In this document: in pieces, positions 43,353 to 52,558 of the stretch | Numbering within the stretch: position 1 is the first letter of the stretch | How the letters are laid out: the number at the start of each line of letters is the position of its first letter | Assembly (NCBI RefSeq): GCF_006007885.1 | Contig: NZ_VCRO01000003.1 | Coordinates: forward strand, 496,001-560,000 | From: Alteribacter natronophilus | Lineage (GTDB): Bacteria; Bacillota; Bacilli; Bacillales; Salisediminibacteriaceae | Direction of reading: 5' to 3' | Length of the DNA: 64,000 nucleotides | The notes under the pieces: model-generated | What the model was told of the DNA's origin: nothing | Databases searched by the model: none | What the model saw: the letters and a program-made list of their open reading frames with translations, nothing else | Position numbers and translations under genes: made by a program

Positions 43353-43740
43353 CAGGGGGCCCTGACAGTGGGATCTCAAGCTGAATGGCTGTCCCCTCTC
43401 CTTCACTGCTTTCACAGAGCAGTCTCCCTCCGTGAAGGTAAACTGCTCTCACTGCAATGGCCAGACCAAGACCGGTGCCATAGCCCCGGGAAGAAAATAC
43501 AAGCTTGCCCAGACGGTTAATCTGATCCCTACTCATACCGCTTCCCTGATCGGTAATATGAATGATAAGACTTCCATCTTCGACCCTCAGTGAAACACTC
43601 ACATCCTCCCCTTCTGGAGAAGCCTGCACCGCATTTTTCAAAAGCTCGGTCAAAGCAGCAGAAAGCTGTTCACTGACAATAGGAATCTCCTGTTCATTCT
43701 CCGGAAACTCCGTGGCAATCCTGATATTTTTCCTGTCTCC
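43318..43740 (-). pseudogene. 5'-truncated sensor histidine kinase remnant
   Basis: The open frame continues upstream of any good start. Translated, it gives the C-terminal catalytic domain of a sporulation-type kinase: LSAALTELLKNAVQA (N box), ITDQGSGMS (G1), SSRGYGTGLGLAIA (F/G2) and a final GEGTAIQLEIPL. The HisKA dimerisation domain with the phospho-accepting His, and any sensor part, are missing: the frame is stopped by a TGA at 43807-43809. With no ribosome binding site it is best seen as a decayed gene. Confidence 0.75.
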
Positions 43741-43914
43741 CTCTTGGTAAAAAAGACTATTATTTTGACATACACATCCAGCCGCTAAGGGATCAGAACG
43801 GTATAATCACAGGGGCAGCCACCATGGCAACCGATATTACCCCCTATTACGGAAAAGAGACAAAGACGCAGAAAAAGGAAACAGCTGCGGATTAAAATAG
43901 TGAAGGAAACAGTG

Positions 43915-43961
43915 AAAGCTGATTCACCGAGGAGGATACTCCACCGTGAATCAGCTTTTTT
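43915..43961 (+). terminator. Orphan plus-strand terminator
   Basis: AAAGCTGATTCAC pairs with GTGAATCAGCTTT, then T6. It follows no assigned plus-strand gene closely; the nearest is the 43056 gene, with the kinase remnant's antisense between. Confidence 0.85.
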
Positions 43962-44121
43962 ATATGGTTCAAAAATTTTTCGGCAGCCGATGAAATACCG
44001 CCCAGCCCATTAAAAGAGTAACCTGACACCGAAACCTTTTTCCTTTTCAACCGTAAATGAATCTGACTATTCTGATACATAACTGTTACGATAAAAAAAG
44101 CAGATTAAAGGAGTGGAACCT

Positions 44122-45075
44122 ATGAACATTGAACAGATACTTAAAACAGTCCAGCAGGAAGTCGGAAAAGTGCTCACGGGGAAAGACAGACTCACGGAAA
44201 TGGTCATGATCAGTCTGATCAGCGGAGGTCACATCCTTCTTGAAGATGTGCCCGGGACTGGGAAAACCGTAATGGCAAAAACCATTGCCCGTTTGACGGA
44301 CGGCACGTTTAAACGTCTTCAGTTTACACCCGACGTTCTTCCCGGCGACGTGACTGGTGTCCAGTTCTTCAATCCGAAAACCCGTGAATTTGAAATGCGG
44401 CCGGGACCTGTAATGACAAACATTCTTCTTGCAGATGAAATAAACCGGGCAACTCCCAGGACCCAGTCCAGCCTTCTGGAGGTAATGGAAGAAAGCCAGG
44501 TCACGATTGATGGCACAACCCTGCCTCTCCCCCAGCCATTTATCGTTATTGCGACGCAGAACCCGGTCGAATCACAGCAGGGTACTTTCTCCCTTCCTGA
44601 AGCCCAGATGGATCGCTTCCTTATGCAGATTAAAGCGGGATATCCCACACCGGAGGAAGAGAAAGCAATGATTCGCCTGCATAAAGGGAGGCAGCCTTTT
44701 GAAGATCTGAAGCCGGTTATCAAAACCCGGGATCTTCTTGACATGAAAAAGCAGGCAGGCGCCATCGACATTCATGAGCCTGTTGAAAACTATCTTCTGA
44801 ACATCATTCAGGGGACAAGACAGTCAGAGGATACTGAAATCGGTGTAAGCCCGAGGGGAACACTGGTCTTCATACGGGCGGTTCAGGCAAAAGCCCTGCT
44901 CGCAGGCCGCACCTATGCCACACCCGACGATGTGAAGACACTGGCACCTGCCGTCCTCGGCCACAGACTCGTCCTCACGCTCGAGAGCTCGATGACAAAA
45001 ACGAAAGAAGAAGTGCTGGCAAAAGTGCTGAAAGATACCCCTGCACCGGTTGAAGAAGGGTATGTAAGGAAATGA
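44122..45075 (+). CDS. MoxR-family AAA+ ATPase
   Basis: 317 residues with Walker A EDVPGTGKT, Walker B LLADEINRA, the sensor NPVESQQGTF and an arginine-finger region. AAAGGAG stands eight bases before the ATG at 44122, preferred over the GTG at 44113. MoxR ATPases act as chaperones for complexes or wall processes together with DUF58 proteins. The gene overlaps the DUF58 gene by four bases, the same order as B. subtilis yeaC-yeaD-yebA. Confidence 0.9.
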   Translation: MNIEQILKTVQQEVGKVLTGKDRLTEMVMISLISGGHILLEDVPGTGKTVMAKTIARLTDGTFKRLQFTPDVLPGDVTGVQFFNPKTREFEMRPGPVMTNILLADEINRATPRTQSSLLEVMEESQVTIDGTTLPLPQPFIVIATQNPVESQQGTFSLPEAQMDRFLMQIKAGYPTPEEEKAMIRLHKGRQPFEDLKPVIKTRDLLDMKKQAGAIDIHEPVENYLLNIIQGTRQSEDTEIGVSPRGTLVFIRAVQAKALLAGRTYATPDDVKTLAPAVLGHRLVLTLESSMTKTKEEVLAKVLKDTPAPVEEGYVRK

Positions 45076-46271
45076 CCGCGGAGTGGCAGATTGAGCCAAG
45101 ACACGCGAAGATCTACACTGTTCTTCTTTCCATCGTTCCCTTCCTTCTGGTTACCGCACTCATAATCAGTGATCTGCTTCTTGCCAGTCTGGGAGTTTTT
45201 ATTATCCTTTTTATTCTCATCAACCGGCTGTACCTGAGATACCTTTCTGCAAACCTCACTGTTCCCTATGAACATCAGGTGATCCGGCTCTTCCCCGGTG
45301 AGGATGGCTTCTTAAGCATTCCTTTCACCAACAAGTCACGGCTTCCTCTTGTAAACGGGACGTGGGGATGTCACCTTTACGATCACGAAGAGGCCCTTGG
45401 AAAAAGTAAGGATGATGGTCATATACCGGCAGATCCTTCTTCATATAAACTGAACCTGAGTATTCCCGCCCGAACGGCCCGGAGGTTCAATGTACCTGTT
45501 ACTGCCGTAAAACGCGGAGCCGTTCAGGTCCGTTCCATCGAGGCCGTCATTTATGATCCGTTCAGGCTGAGCTTTGTCCGTATGAGGTACCAGGGGCCGT
45601 TCCATGCAGATGCCGTTGTATACCCCGAGCCCTCTTCGGTACCATCCCTGCGGACTTTTCACCTCCAGGAAAAAGGGCATCATTCACGACCCTATTCTCT
45701 TTACGAGGATACAACGATGCCAAGGGGTACAAGGCCATACGGGAGCACTGATCCGTTTAACCGGCTGAACTGGAAGGCTACAGCCCGGACAGGCGAGATT
45801 CAGACAAAAGTATATGAGCAGGTCACACTCTCAAAATGGACGCTTGTCCTGAATATCCGAGACGATGCCGCAACTTCCCGCACACTGGCGGATCTTGAAA
45901 GTGTCCTCAGTCAGGCGGCCTTTGCTATCCGTTTTGCCCTTAAACACGGCATCCGCTTTGACCTCTTTATAAACGTACGGCTGCCGGGGGCCGGGATGGG
46001 TTTGTCTCTTCAGGCAGATGAGGGCAGAAAACATGCTATGAGAGCGCTTGAAATACTTGCCCGCCTTCGGCACGGGCAGATCACGATTGATGACAACCGG
46101 TTCATGCAGCGGGTCGTTCGGTCAGGTACGGGGGCACCCACCACATTTATTCATTTTGGCACGTACGGGTACAGCGGGCGTTTCTATTATGAAAGAGCAG
46201 AGAGAGCCGGTCATCAGACGATCATTGTTCCACTGAAAGGAGGAAGGCCGGATGAGGCGATGGCAACATAA
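45072..46271 (+). CDS. DUF58-domain membrane protein (YeaD type)
   Basis: The 399-residue protein has two N-terminal helices (about 13-55), a beta-rich middle and the DUF58 signature PRGTRPYGSTDPFNRLNWKA near residue 215, followed by a vWA-like fold. It is the usual partner of MoxR. The start overlaps the MoxR stop (ATGA) and the 3' end overlaps the next gene by 20 bases, giving a tightly coupled three-gene operon. Confidence 0.87.
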   Translation: MTAEWQIEPRHAKIYTVLLSIVPFLLVTALIISDLLLASLGVFIILFILINRLYLRYLSANLTVPYEHQVIRLFPGEDGFLSIPFTNKSRLPLVNGTWGCHLYDHEEALGKSKDDGHIPADPSSYKLNLSIPARTARRFNVPVTAVKRGAVQVRSIEAVIYDPFRLSFVRMRYQGPFHADAVVYPEPSSVPSLRTFHLQEKGHHSRPYSLYEDTTMPRGTRPYGSTDPFNRLNWKATARTGEIQTKVYEQVTLSKWTLVLNIRDDAATSRTLADLESVLSQAAFAIRFALKHGIRFDLFINVRLPGAGMGLSLQADEGRKHAMRALEILARLRHGQITIDDNRFMQRVVRSGTGAPTTFIHFGTYGYSGRFYYERAERAGHQTIIVPLKGGRPDEAMAT

Positions 46272-47463
46272 TTTCCCTGCAGCCGTGAAAACGGGTCTGG
46301 AGATGATGTTTCTGTACCTTCTTCTTTTTCCAGTGTATATGGACGCCGGGGGATACCCTCCGCCGCTTCTGTATGCAGCCGTTACCCTAATCGGGGGAGG
46401 GGTTTTCCTTGTCCTTCTCCAAAACCCGGAAAAAGTGTGGAAATCGGCCGCCTTTATTCCTCTGTTTATTGCCGGTTCCTGGCTTGCAGGATTTCATATC
46501 GCCACTGCTGCAGTAATTATCCCCGTCCTATACTGGCGGACCGCTGCCCATATGCGAAATCCTGGCGGCACAAGTGAAATGCCGGTTCTGATTATGGCGC
46601 TTATCACAGGATTACTATACTACCTCCTGTTTGCACATGCTCCCTACCACACTCTGCTTCTGTATTTAATGACCGCTCAGTTTTTTGCAACAGCCGTGGT
46701 ACTGGCGCTGAACGGGATGTTCCGTTCCGGACTGAGCCGGGATGATAGAATGAATCACCTGCGCTGGACGGCACTTGTATTCGCCGCAGTAACAGTTCTG
46801 GGACTCGCAGCAGGCCTGTTTACGCCGGTTCTTTCTGCCGTCTTTTTTGCAGTTATCCGCTTCGTCCTGATTGCTGGCGGCTATCTGCTGAGCCCGGTTC
46901 TGTTCTTTTTATCCGCAGTCCTTCCCGATCACGAAGAGGAGCCGGTGGAGGAAGAACCGGAGATGGCAGCCGGTGAGGGAGAAACATTTCCCACAGGCTT
47001 CGGGGAAGTGGATGTGGATGAAACCTTTATCGGCTCGATGGCCTTTTACTGGATGGTGGGAGGACTGCTCCTTGCAGGAGGGTTTCTGTATGCCATATAC
47101 AAACTTCGTCAGGGAAAAGAGAACCTCTCAGGTGAAGTGGCTGCTGAGGATACCGGAACCTTTGAAAAAGCAGAGGGTGCCTTTTCACCCCTGCGGAAGC
47201 TGACAAGCCGTTTCAAGCCTGATCATGACGTCCGCCGCACGGTACTGAAGCTGGAAACCACACTCGCCCGCTCCGGCTACGGCCGTCTGGATTACAGGAC
47301 GGCCGGAGAGTGGCTCTCCTCTGTTCCCGCATCCGAGGAAGAAAAGCAGACGATCATTGAAACCTATGAAAAAGTCCGTTATGGAAAAAAGAAAATCCCC
47401 AGGGAGGAAAAAGAACGGTTTTATAAGGCCGTCCGGTCCGTGCTCAATACGGCCGGAAATTAA
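46252..47463 (+). CDS. Multi-pass membrane protein with DUF4129-like C-terminus
   Basis: Of 403 residues the first 225 hold seven or eight helices, followed by an acidic stretch (EEEPVEEEPEMAAGEGE), a further helix (about 263-283) and a cytoplasmic DUF4129-like tail (VRRTVLKLETTLARSGYGR, ETYEKVRYGKKKI). In the B. subtilis counterpart yebA the same place codes for a protein of about 740 residues with a transglutaminase core between these parts; that core is absent here. AAAGGAGG precedes the ATG. Confidence 0.78.
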   Translation: MRRWQHNFPAAVKTGLEMMFLYLLLFPVYMDAGGYPPPLLYAAVTLIGGGVFLVLLQNPEKVWKSAAFIPLFIAGSWLAGFHIATAAVIIPVLYWRTAAHMRNPGGTSEMPVLIMALITGLLYYLLFAHAPYHTLLLYLMTAQFFATAVVLALNGMFRSGLSRDDRMNHLRWTALVFAAVTVLGLAAGLFTPVLSAVFFAVIRFVLIAGGYLLSPVLFFLSAVLPDHEEEPVEEEPEMAAGEGETFPTGFGEVDVDETFIGSMAFYWMVGGLLLAGGFLYAIYKLRQGKENLSGEVAAEDTGTFEKAEGAFSPLRKLTSRFKPDHDVRRTVLKLETTLARSGYGRLDYRTAGEWLSSVPASEEEKQTIIETYEKVRYGKKKIPREEKERFYKAVRSVLNTAGN

Positions 47464-47479
47464 AAAAACTGGACGAAAA

Positions 47480-47659
47480 GGCTGTGTTCATAGATTGTTG
47501 CTATTGATCAAATTAACTGTAGAGCGAAAGGCGGCGACTCCGGCGGGAAGAGCAGGAGCAGAAGACCCCGCAGGGTGATTTTCCCGAGGAGGCTGAGGCC
47601 CTGCCCGCGGAAAGCGTCCGCCTGCAGCGGAATAAAACAACATTCTTCCCGAAAACAGC
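47480..47659 (+). repeat. Family B intergenic repeat, copy 3
   Basis: The ends GGCTGTGTTCATAGATTGTTG and the complement of AACATTCTTCCCGAAAACAGC form terminal inverted repeats. The interior reads GACTCCGGCGGGAAGAGC, GAAGACCCCGCAGGG, GAGGCTGAGG and CCCGCGGAAAGCG. Flanks share ACGAAAA on both sides (47473-47479 and 47662-47668), which may be a remnant target duplication. Confidence 0.8.
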
Positions 47660-47671
47660 TAACGAAAAAAA

Positions 47672-47709
47672 GAAGGTGCCCCGCGGGAAAACTCTCGGGA
47701 CACCTTTTT
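47672..47709. terminator. Terminator of the aceBA operon
   Basis: GGTGCCCCG pairs with CGGGACACC with one mismatch; T-runs on both strands. Confidence 0.75.
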
Positions 47710-47713
47710 CATC

Positions 47714-48988
47714 TTAAGTTGTAAACTGTTCTTCCTCTGTTGACCCTTTAAGGGCAGTGGTAGACGATGTACCGCCCGAAATGACCGTCGCCACTTCGTC
47801 AAAGTAGCCGGTACCCACTTCCCGCTGGTGTTTCGTTGCCGTGTAACCGTCCTTTTCACTGGCAAACTCAGCCTGCTGGAGAGCCGAGTAAGCGGCCATC
47901 CCCCGTTCACTGTAGTCCCGTGCCAGTTCAAACATACTGTGGTTAAGTGCATGGAAGCCGGCAAGGGTAACGAACTGGAACTTATATCCCATGCGTCCAA
48001 GCTCCTCCTGAAACTGTGCAATCGTAACGTCGTCAAGCTTCTTCTTCCAGTTGAATGAAGGAGAACAGTTGTAAGCAAGCAGTTTTCCCGGGTACTTTTC
48101 GTGAATGGCATCTGCAAACTTCTGCGCTTCCTCCAGATTCGGCTCCGACGTTTCACACCAGATCAGATCTGCATAAGGGGCGTAGCTCAGGCCTCGGGCG
48201 ATCGCCTGGTCAATGCCGGCAGTAGTCCTGTAAAACCCTTCTGCCGTCCGTTCCCCCGTAATAAAACGGTGATCTTCAGGGTCAACGTCACTCGTAATCA
48301 GGTTCGCGGCGTTGGCGTCAGTCCGTGCAATAATGACTGTCGGTACGTCCATTACATCTGCAGCAAGACGGGCAGAAATGAGATTGCGTACCGCCTGCTG
48401 TGTCGGCAGAAGTACTTTCCCGCCCAGATGACCGCATTTCTTCTCGGAGGAAAGCTGATCCTCGAAGTGGACTGCTGCTGCCCCGGCCTCGATCATCCCT
48501 TTCATCAGTTCAAAAACGTTCAGCTGTCCGCCAAATCCTGCTTCGGCGTCTGCAACAATCGGGACAAACCAGTCAGTTCCACTTTTTCCTTCACTTTGAT
48601 CAATCTGGTCTGCCCTTTGAAGTGCCTGATTGATTCGCTTCACAACGCTCGGCACACTGTTGGCCGGGTAGAGACTCTGATCCGGATACATCTGACCTGA
48701 CAGGTTCGCGTCAGCTGCTACCTGCCATCCGCTCAGGTAGATTGCTTTCAGGCCGGCTTTTACCTGCTGCACAGCCTGATTACCTGTAAGCGCTCCAAGC
48801 GCCCGTATAAAATCTTCCCTGTGAAGTCCCTCCCACAGCTTCTCAGCTCCGTGACGTGCCAGAGTATGCTCGATTGTAAGGGATCCTTTCAGCCGGTCCA
48901 CGTCCTCCGGTGTATACGGTCGTTCCACGCCCATCCATCTTGAGTTTGTATCCCAGTCCTTTTTTACCTGCTCCACTGATTTTTTCAT
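47714..48988 (-). CDS. aceA: Isocitrate lyase
   Basis: The 424-residue enzyme splits isocitrate into glyoxylate and succinate. The active-site loop [14 protein letters not shown] with its catalytic Cys and the [12 protein letters not shown] metal-binding segment are intact. The start overlaps the aceB stop (ATGA). With malate synthase it forms the glyoxylate shunt, allowing growth on acetate or fatty acids; B. subtilis itself lacks this pathway. Confidence 0.96.
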   Translation of the reverse strand: MKKSVEQVKKDWDTNSRWMGVERPYTPEDVDRLKGSLTIEHTLARHGAEKLWEGLHREDFIRALGALTGNQAVQQVKAGLKAIYLSGWQVAADANLSGQMYPDQSLYPANSVPSVVKRINQALQRADQIDQSEGKSGTDWFVPIVADAEAGFGGQLNVFELMKGMIEAGAAAVHFEDQLSSEKKCGHLGGKVLLPTQQAVRNLISARLAADVMDVPTVIIARTDANAANLITSDVDPEDHRFITGERTAEGFYRTTAGIDQAIARGLSYAPYADLIWCETSEPNLEEAQKFADAIHEKYPGKLLAYNCSPSFNWKKKLDDVTIAQFQEELGRMGYKFQFVTLAGFHALNHSMFELARDYSERGMAAYSALQQAEFASEKDGYTATKHQREVGTGYFDEVATVISGGTSSTTALKGSTEEEQFTT

Positions 48989-50583
48989 TTTACTGCCTCC
49001 CCGGATTGATTTAAGTATGGATATGCCTTCAAAGTCAGAAATTCGGTGAACTGCTCTTCTGTTACCAGATCAAAAAAGATCTTTTCGGCTGCAGTCAGCG
49101 TGTCCTCTGAAAGATTACCTTTTCTATCGCTTCTGATTTTTTCCATCTCTTCGTCTGCAAGTTCCCTGATCAGACCCGCCGTTACTTTTCTGCCATCGTT
49201 CAGTATTCCTTTTGGATGGTGAATCCACTGCCATACCTGTGCTCTCGAAATTTCCGCAGTTGCAACGTCCTCCATCAGATTGTTGATCGGCACAGCTCCC
49301 TGCCCGCGAAGCCAGGCTTCAATGTACTGAATACCTACGGATATGTTGGAACGGAGCCCCTCCTCGGTAACAGGCCCCTCAGGAACAGCAAGCAGATCAT
49401 CTGCTCCCAGACGGACGTCATCGCGCTGTTTGGACAGCTGATTCGACTCGGACATGTGACTGTCGAATACCTCCATTGCAACAGGAACAAGCGCAGGGTG
49501 GGCGACCCAGGTTCCATCATGGCCGTCAAGCACCTCCCGTTCTTTATCTGCACGGACTTTTTCAAGTGCTTTTTCATTCGCTTCAGGATCTCCTTTAACC
49601 GGGATCTGGGCTGCCATACCACCGATGGCATGTGCACGCCGTTTATGACAGGTTTTCACCACATACAGCGTGTAGGCCCGCATAAAATTAACGGTCATGG
49701 TCACAAGGGACCGGTCCGGAAGGATAAAGCGGTCGTGATTTCTAAGTTTCTTGATATAGCTGAAAATGTAATCCCACCGTCCGCAGTTGAGTCCTGCGCT
49801 GTGATCTTTAAGTTCATACAGAATCTCATCAGCTTCAAATGCTCCGTTAATGGTCTCAATCAGCACAGTCGCCTTTACTGTGCCGTTTGGGATCCCCAGC
49901 TGCTTCTGTGCAAACTCAAAGATCCGGTTCCAGAGCCGGGCTTCGAGATGTGATTCCAGCTTAGGGAGATAAAAGTAGGGACCAAGTCCACGGTTCAGAA
50001 GCTCTTTCGCGTTATGGAAAAAATAAAGGCCAAAATCAAACAGGGCACCGCTTACAGGTTTTCCGCCTGCTTCATAAGAGGTTTCCTCCAGATGCCATCC
50101 CCTGGGACGGACAATAAGAACAGCAGGATCCTTCGAAAGTTTATACTCTTTTCCATTTTCAGCTGCGAAATCAATCTGATTGCGAATGGCCAGATACAGG
50201 TTGAGCTGGCCTTCAAGCTGGTTGTGCCAGGTCGGTGAGTTGGCGTCCTCAAGGTCGGCCATAAACACTTTTGCACCGGAGTTAAGTGCGTTAATAACCA
50301 TTTTTCTGTTTCCGGCAGGTCCTGTAATCTCCACTCTTCTGTCCTGGAGAGGTTCCGGAACTTCAGCAACCGTCCAGCTGTCCTCCCGAATTGAAGCCGT
50401 TTCTTTTCGGAAAGAAGGGAGAGTTCCCTGATCAATCTCTTTCTGCTGCTCTTCTCTCTGTTTTAATACAGATTGCCTGTCAGCTTCGAATGTCTGATGC
50501 AGAAGGGCGACAAATTCGCACGCCTCCGGGGTCAGAATCGTCTGATACTTGTTTTGAAGGTCTTCTTTTAATGTAAAATCCAA
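48985..50583 (-). CDS. aceB: Malate synthase A
   Basis: The 532-residue enzyme condenses glyoxylate with acetyl-CoA. Signatures include [16 protein letters not shown] near residue 110, [10 protein letters not shown], the [12 protein letters not shown] segment and [15 protein letters not shown]. Length suits the A isoform. The start is TTG, seven bases after GAGGAGGAAGCG. It lies 14 bases after the small zinc-ribbon gene, which heads the operon. Confidence 0.96.
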   Translation of the reverse strand: MDFTLKEDLQNKYQTILTPEACEFVALLHQTFEADRQSVLKQREEQQKEIDQGTLPSFRKETASIREDSWTVAEVPEPLQDRRVEITGPAGNRKMVINALNSGAKVFMADLEDANSPTWHNQLEGQLNLYLAIRNQIDFAAENGKEYKLSKDPAVLIVRPRGWHLEETSYEAGGKPVSGALFDFGLYFFHNAKELLNRGLGPYFYLPKLESHLEARLWNRIFEFAQKQLGIPNGTVKATVLIETINGAFEADEILYELKDHSAGLNCGRWDYIFSYIKKLRNHDRFILPDRSLVTMTVNFMRAYTLYVVKTCHKRRAHAIGGMAAQIPVKGDPEANEKALEKVRADKEREVLDGHDGTWVAHPALVPVAMEVFDSHMSESNQLSKQRDDVRLGADDLLAVPEGPVTEEGLRSNISVGIQYIEAWLRGQGAVPINNLMEDVATAEISRAQVWQWIHHPKGILNDGRKVTAGLIRELADEEMEKIRSDRKGNLSEDTLTAAEKIFFDLVTEEQFTEFLTLKAYPYLNQSGEAVK

Positions 50584-50597
50584 AATCGCTTCCTCCT

Positions 50598-50759
50598 CTA
50601 TTCAATATTGCCGTTTCCCAGGCAGAAGTTGCAGACAACAGCTCCTGTACCACAACAGTCCTGGCAAACGTGTGCTGTTTCATTTCCTTTCAGGTGCTTC
50701 ACTTCACCGCACGCTTTGCACGTAACATCCCCATGACCATTACACTTATGACAATTCAT
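50598..50759 (-). CDS. 53-residue DnaJ-type zinc-ribbon protein
   Basis: The small frame is missed by length cut-offs. It codes for CHKCNGHGDVTCKACGE, then CQDCCGTGAVVCNFCLGNG: four CxxC pairs, three in the CxxCxGxG style of the DnaJ/Hsp40 zinc centre, in only 53 residues, so two zinc ions can be bound. AAGGGTG precedes the ATG. It ends 14 bases before aceB and its stop lies just ahead of the aceB ribosome binding site, so it is the first gene of the glyoxylate operon. Its job is unknown; help in folding the partner enzymes or a sulfur/zinc sensing role are guesses. Confidence 0.78.
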   Translation of the reverse strand: MNCHKCNGHGDVTCKACGEVKHLKGNETAHVCQDCCGTGAVVCNFCLGNGNIE

Positions 50760-50781
50760 ACTCTAAACACCCTTCCCTTTA

Positions 50782-50842
50782 CTGTTATAATACAGTTTAC
50801 TTTACGATATGTATTGTATAACAGAAGGTGCGCAGTCTGCAA
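50782..50842 (-). promoter_or_regulatory. Promoter and inverted repeat of the zinc-ribbon-aceBA operon
   Basis: -35 TTGCAG (50837-50842) and -10 TACAAT (50813-50818) have an 18-base spacer. An inverted repeat joins CTGTTATAATAC (50782-50793) and GTATTGTATAACAG (50811-50824), the latter covering the -10; it may be an operator. Confidence 0.6.
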
Positions 50843-51045
50843 CCCATTTTTAATAATTTTCTGATAATAAGGCGGAAGACCTCGTTTTATATCCTTTTTA
50901 ATCACTGCTCGTGATCTTTTCCTCCCTCTGTGCCCTACCTGCCTCAAAGGATTTACCGCTGCAGGCTTCCAGCCAGTTTACTTTTTCCTTTGTACGGTAA
51001 TACGCCTGGTATAAGATTCCCTTCATGAAAGGAGTGATGTTGAGG

Positions 51046-52443
51046 ATGTCTCCTGAAGTTGTCGGATTCAGTTTTATCATTCTCGGTGTGCTCCTGATCA
51101 TTTCAAAATGGATCAGGGTAACCGTACCGTTTCTGCAGAGTTTTTTTATTCCAAGTTCAATTATTGCCGGTATTATCGGGTTACTGCTGGGGCCTGAGGT
51201 ACTTGGTCTTCTTGGCGTGGAACTTTTTGACGGAGGAGGTTTGTTTCCCGAGGCTATGATTGCAGTCTGGGAAACTCTCCCGGAGCTGCTGATCAGCGTT
51301 ATTTTTGCTTCACTTTTCATAGGCAAAACGATCCCTAACATAAAAAAAATATGGGAGGTTTCAGGCCCCCAGATTACGTTTGCCCATTTTCTCTCATGGG
51401 GACAGTATGTGGTAGGAATCGGGCTGGCACTGGTTATCCTTGTTCCCGTATTTAATATGAACCCGGCTGTAGGTGCCCTTCTTGAAATCAGTTTTGTCGG
51501 TGGTCACGGTACAGCTGCAGGACTTTCCGGCACATTCGAAAGTGTTGGTTTTGAGGAAGGACGGGATCTTGCCGTGGGCCTTGCTACAGTAGGCGTGCTT
51601 ACGGGAGTTTTTCTGGGCATGATCCTGATTAACTGGGGAGCAAGAAAAGGAAAAACGGAAATTCTGAAAGACCCGGACGATGTCTCCGATGAACAGAAAA
51701 GAGGTCTTATCAAAAAAGAAGACCAGCAGGAAGAGCCGGCCGGTCAGCAGACAACCAGAACTGAAGTGATTGAAACGCTGACTGTGCATTTTGCCTACAT
51801 AGGGATTGCGATTGCCCTTGGGTATGTACTGCTCGAAGGACTGATTCTTTTAGAGGAAGCCTTCTGGGGTGAGGCGATAGAGCTGTTCATCCACCTTCCG
51901 CTGTTTCCACTTGCCATGGTGGGAGCCGTAATCGTACAGCTGCTGCTGAGCAAAGCTGTGAAACCAGCTGTGATTGACCGGGGAATGATTAACAGAATCC
52001 AGGGTTTCGCCCTTGATCTCCTGATTGTATCCGCCATAGCTACACTCTCTCTTACTGTACTTGGCGAATATCTGATTCCTTTCCTGCTTCTCTCTGCAGC
52101 AGCAATCACCTGGAACATTCTTGCGTTTATCTTTATTGCACCGCGAATCATGCCTGATTACTGGTTTGAGAGAGCCATAGGGGATTACGGTCAGGCAATG
52201 GGTATGAGTGCAGCAGGACTTCTGCTGATTAAACTTGCAGATCCTGAAGGCAAAAGCCCGGCCAAAGAAGGTTTCAGTTATAAACAGCTGATGCTCGACC
52301 TGATTGTCGGCGGCGGAATCGTGACAGCTGCTTCTGTACCTCTCATCGCAGCTTTCGGACCGGTTATTACGCTGATAACAGCTGCCGTTGTCACTGCAGG
52401 CTGGCTGCTTCTTGGGCTTCTTTATTTCAGAAAGAAGAAATAA
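51046..52443 (+). CDS. GltS-family sodium:glutamate symporter-like carrier
   Basis: About 465 residues with two halves of membrane helices and GHGTAAGLSGTFESVGFEEG, the hallmark of the ESS/GltS family, followed by a hydrophilic linker (about 215-245) and a second half with MGMSAAGLLLIKL. These carriers couple glutamate or a related anion to sodium. AAAGGAGTG supports the ATG at 51046; ATG codons at 51025 and 51037 are alternatives. It is a single-gene unit opposite the ace operon. Confidence 0.8.
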   Translation: MSPEVVGFSFIILGVLLIISKWIRVTVPFLQSFFIPSSIIAGIIGLLLGPEVLGLLGVELFDGGGLFPEAMIAVWETLPELLISVIFASLFIGKTIPNIKKIWEVSGPQITFAHFLSWGQYVVGIGLALVILVPVFNMNPAVGALLEISFVGGHGTAAGLSGTFESVGFEEGRDLAVGLATVGVLTGVFLGMILINWGARKGKTEILKDPDDVSDEQKRGLIKKEDQQEEPAGQQTTRTEVIETLTVHFAYIGIAIALGYVLLEGLILLEEAFWGEAIELFIHLPLFPLAMVGAVIVQLLLSKAVKPAVIDRGMINRIQGFALDLLIVSAIATLSLTVLGEYLIPFLLLSAAAITWNILAFIFIAPRIMPDYWFERAIGDYGQAMGMSAAGLLLIKLADPEGKSPAKEGFSYKQLMLDLIVGGGIVTAASVPLIAAFGPVITLITAAVVTAGWLLLGLLYFRKKK

Positions 52444-52508
52444 CAGAGGGGAAACAGCTGCCTGTTTAAGGCTGACGAGCGATGCTGGAGATAGAAATAC
52501 TGTATACG

Positions 52509-52549
52509 AAAAAAGAGACTGGGATACAACAATTTGTTCCCAGTCTCTT
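52509..52549 (-). terminator. Terminator of the dat-dmpA operon
   Basis: AAGAGACTGGGA pairs with TCCCAGTCTCTT; T6 follows on the minus strand. It also faces the GltS-type gene. Confidence 0.88.
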
Positions 52550-52558
52550 CTGTATGTT

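Noticed and set aside
43824-43895. 23-codon plus-strand frame with a TATAAT just upstream and a strong terminator downstream
   Set aside because: The -10 lies so close that the ribosome binding site would be upstream of the RNA start, and no -35 is at proper distance. It could be a remnant; not called as a gene.
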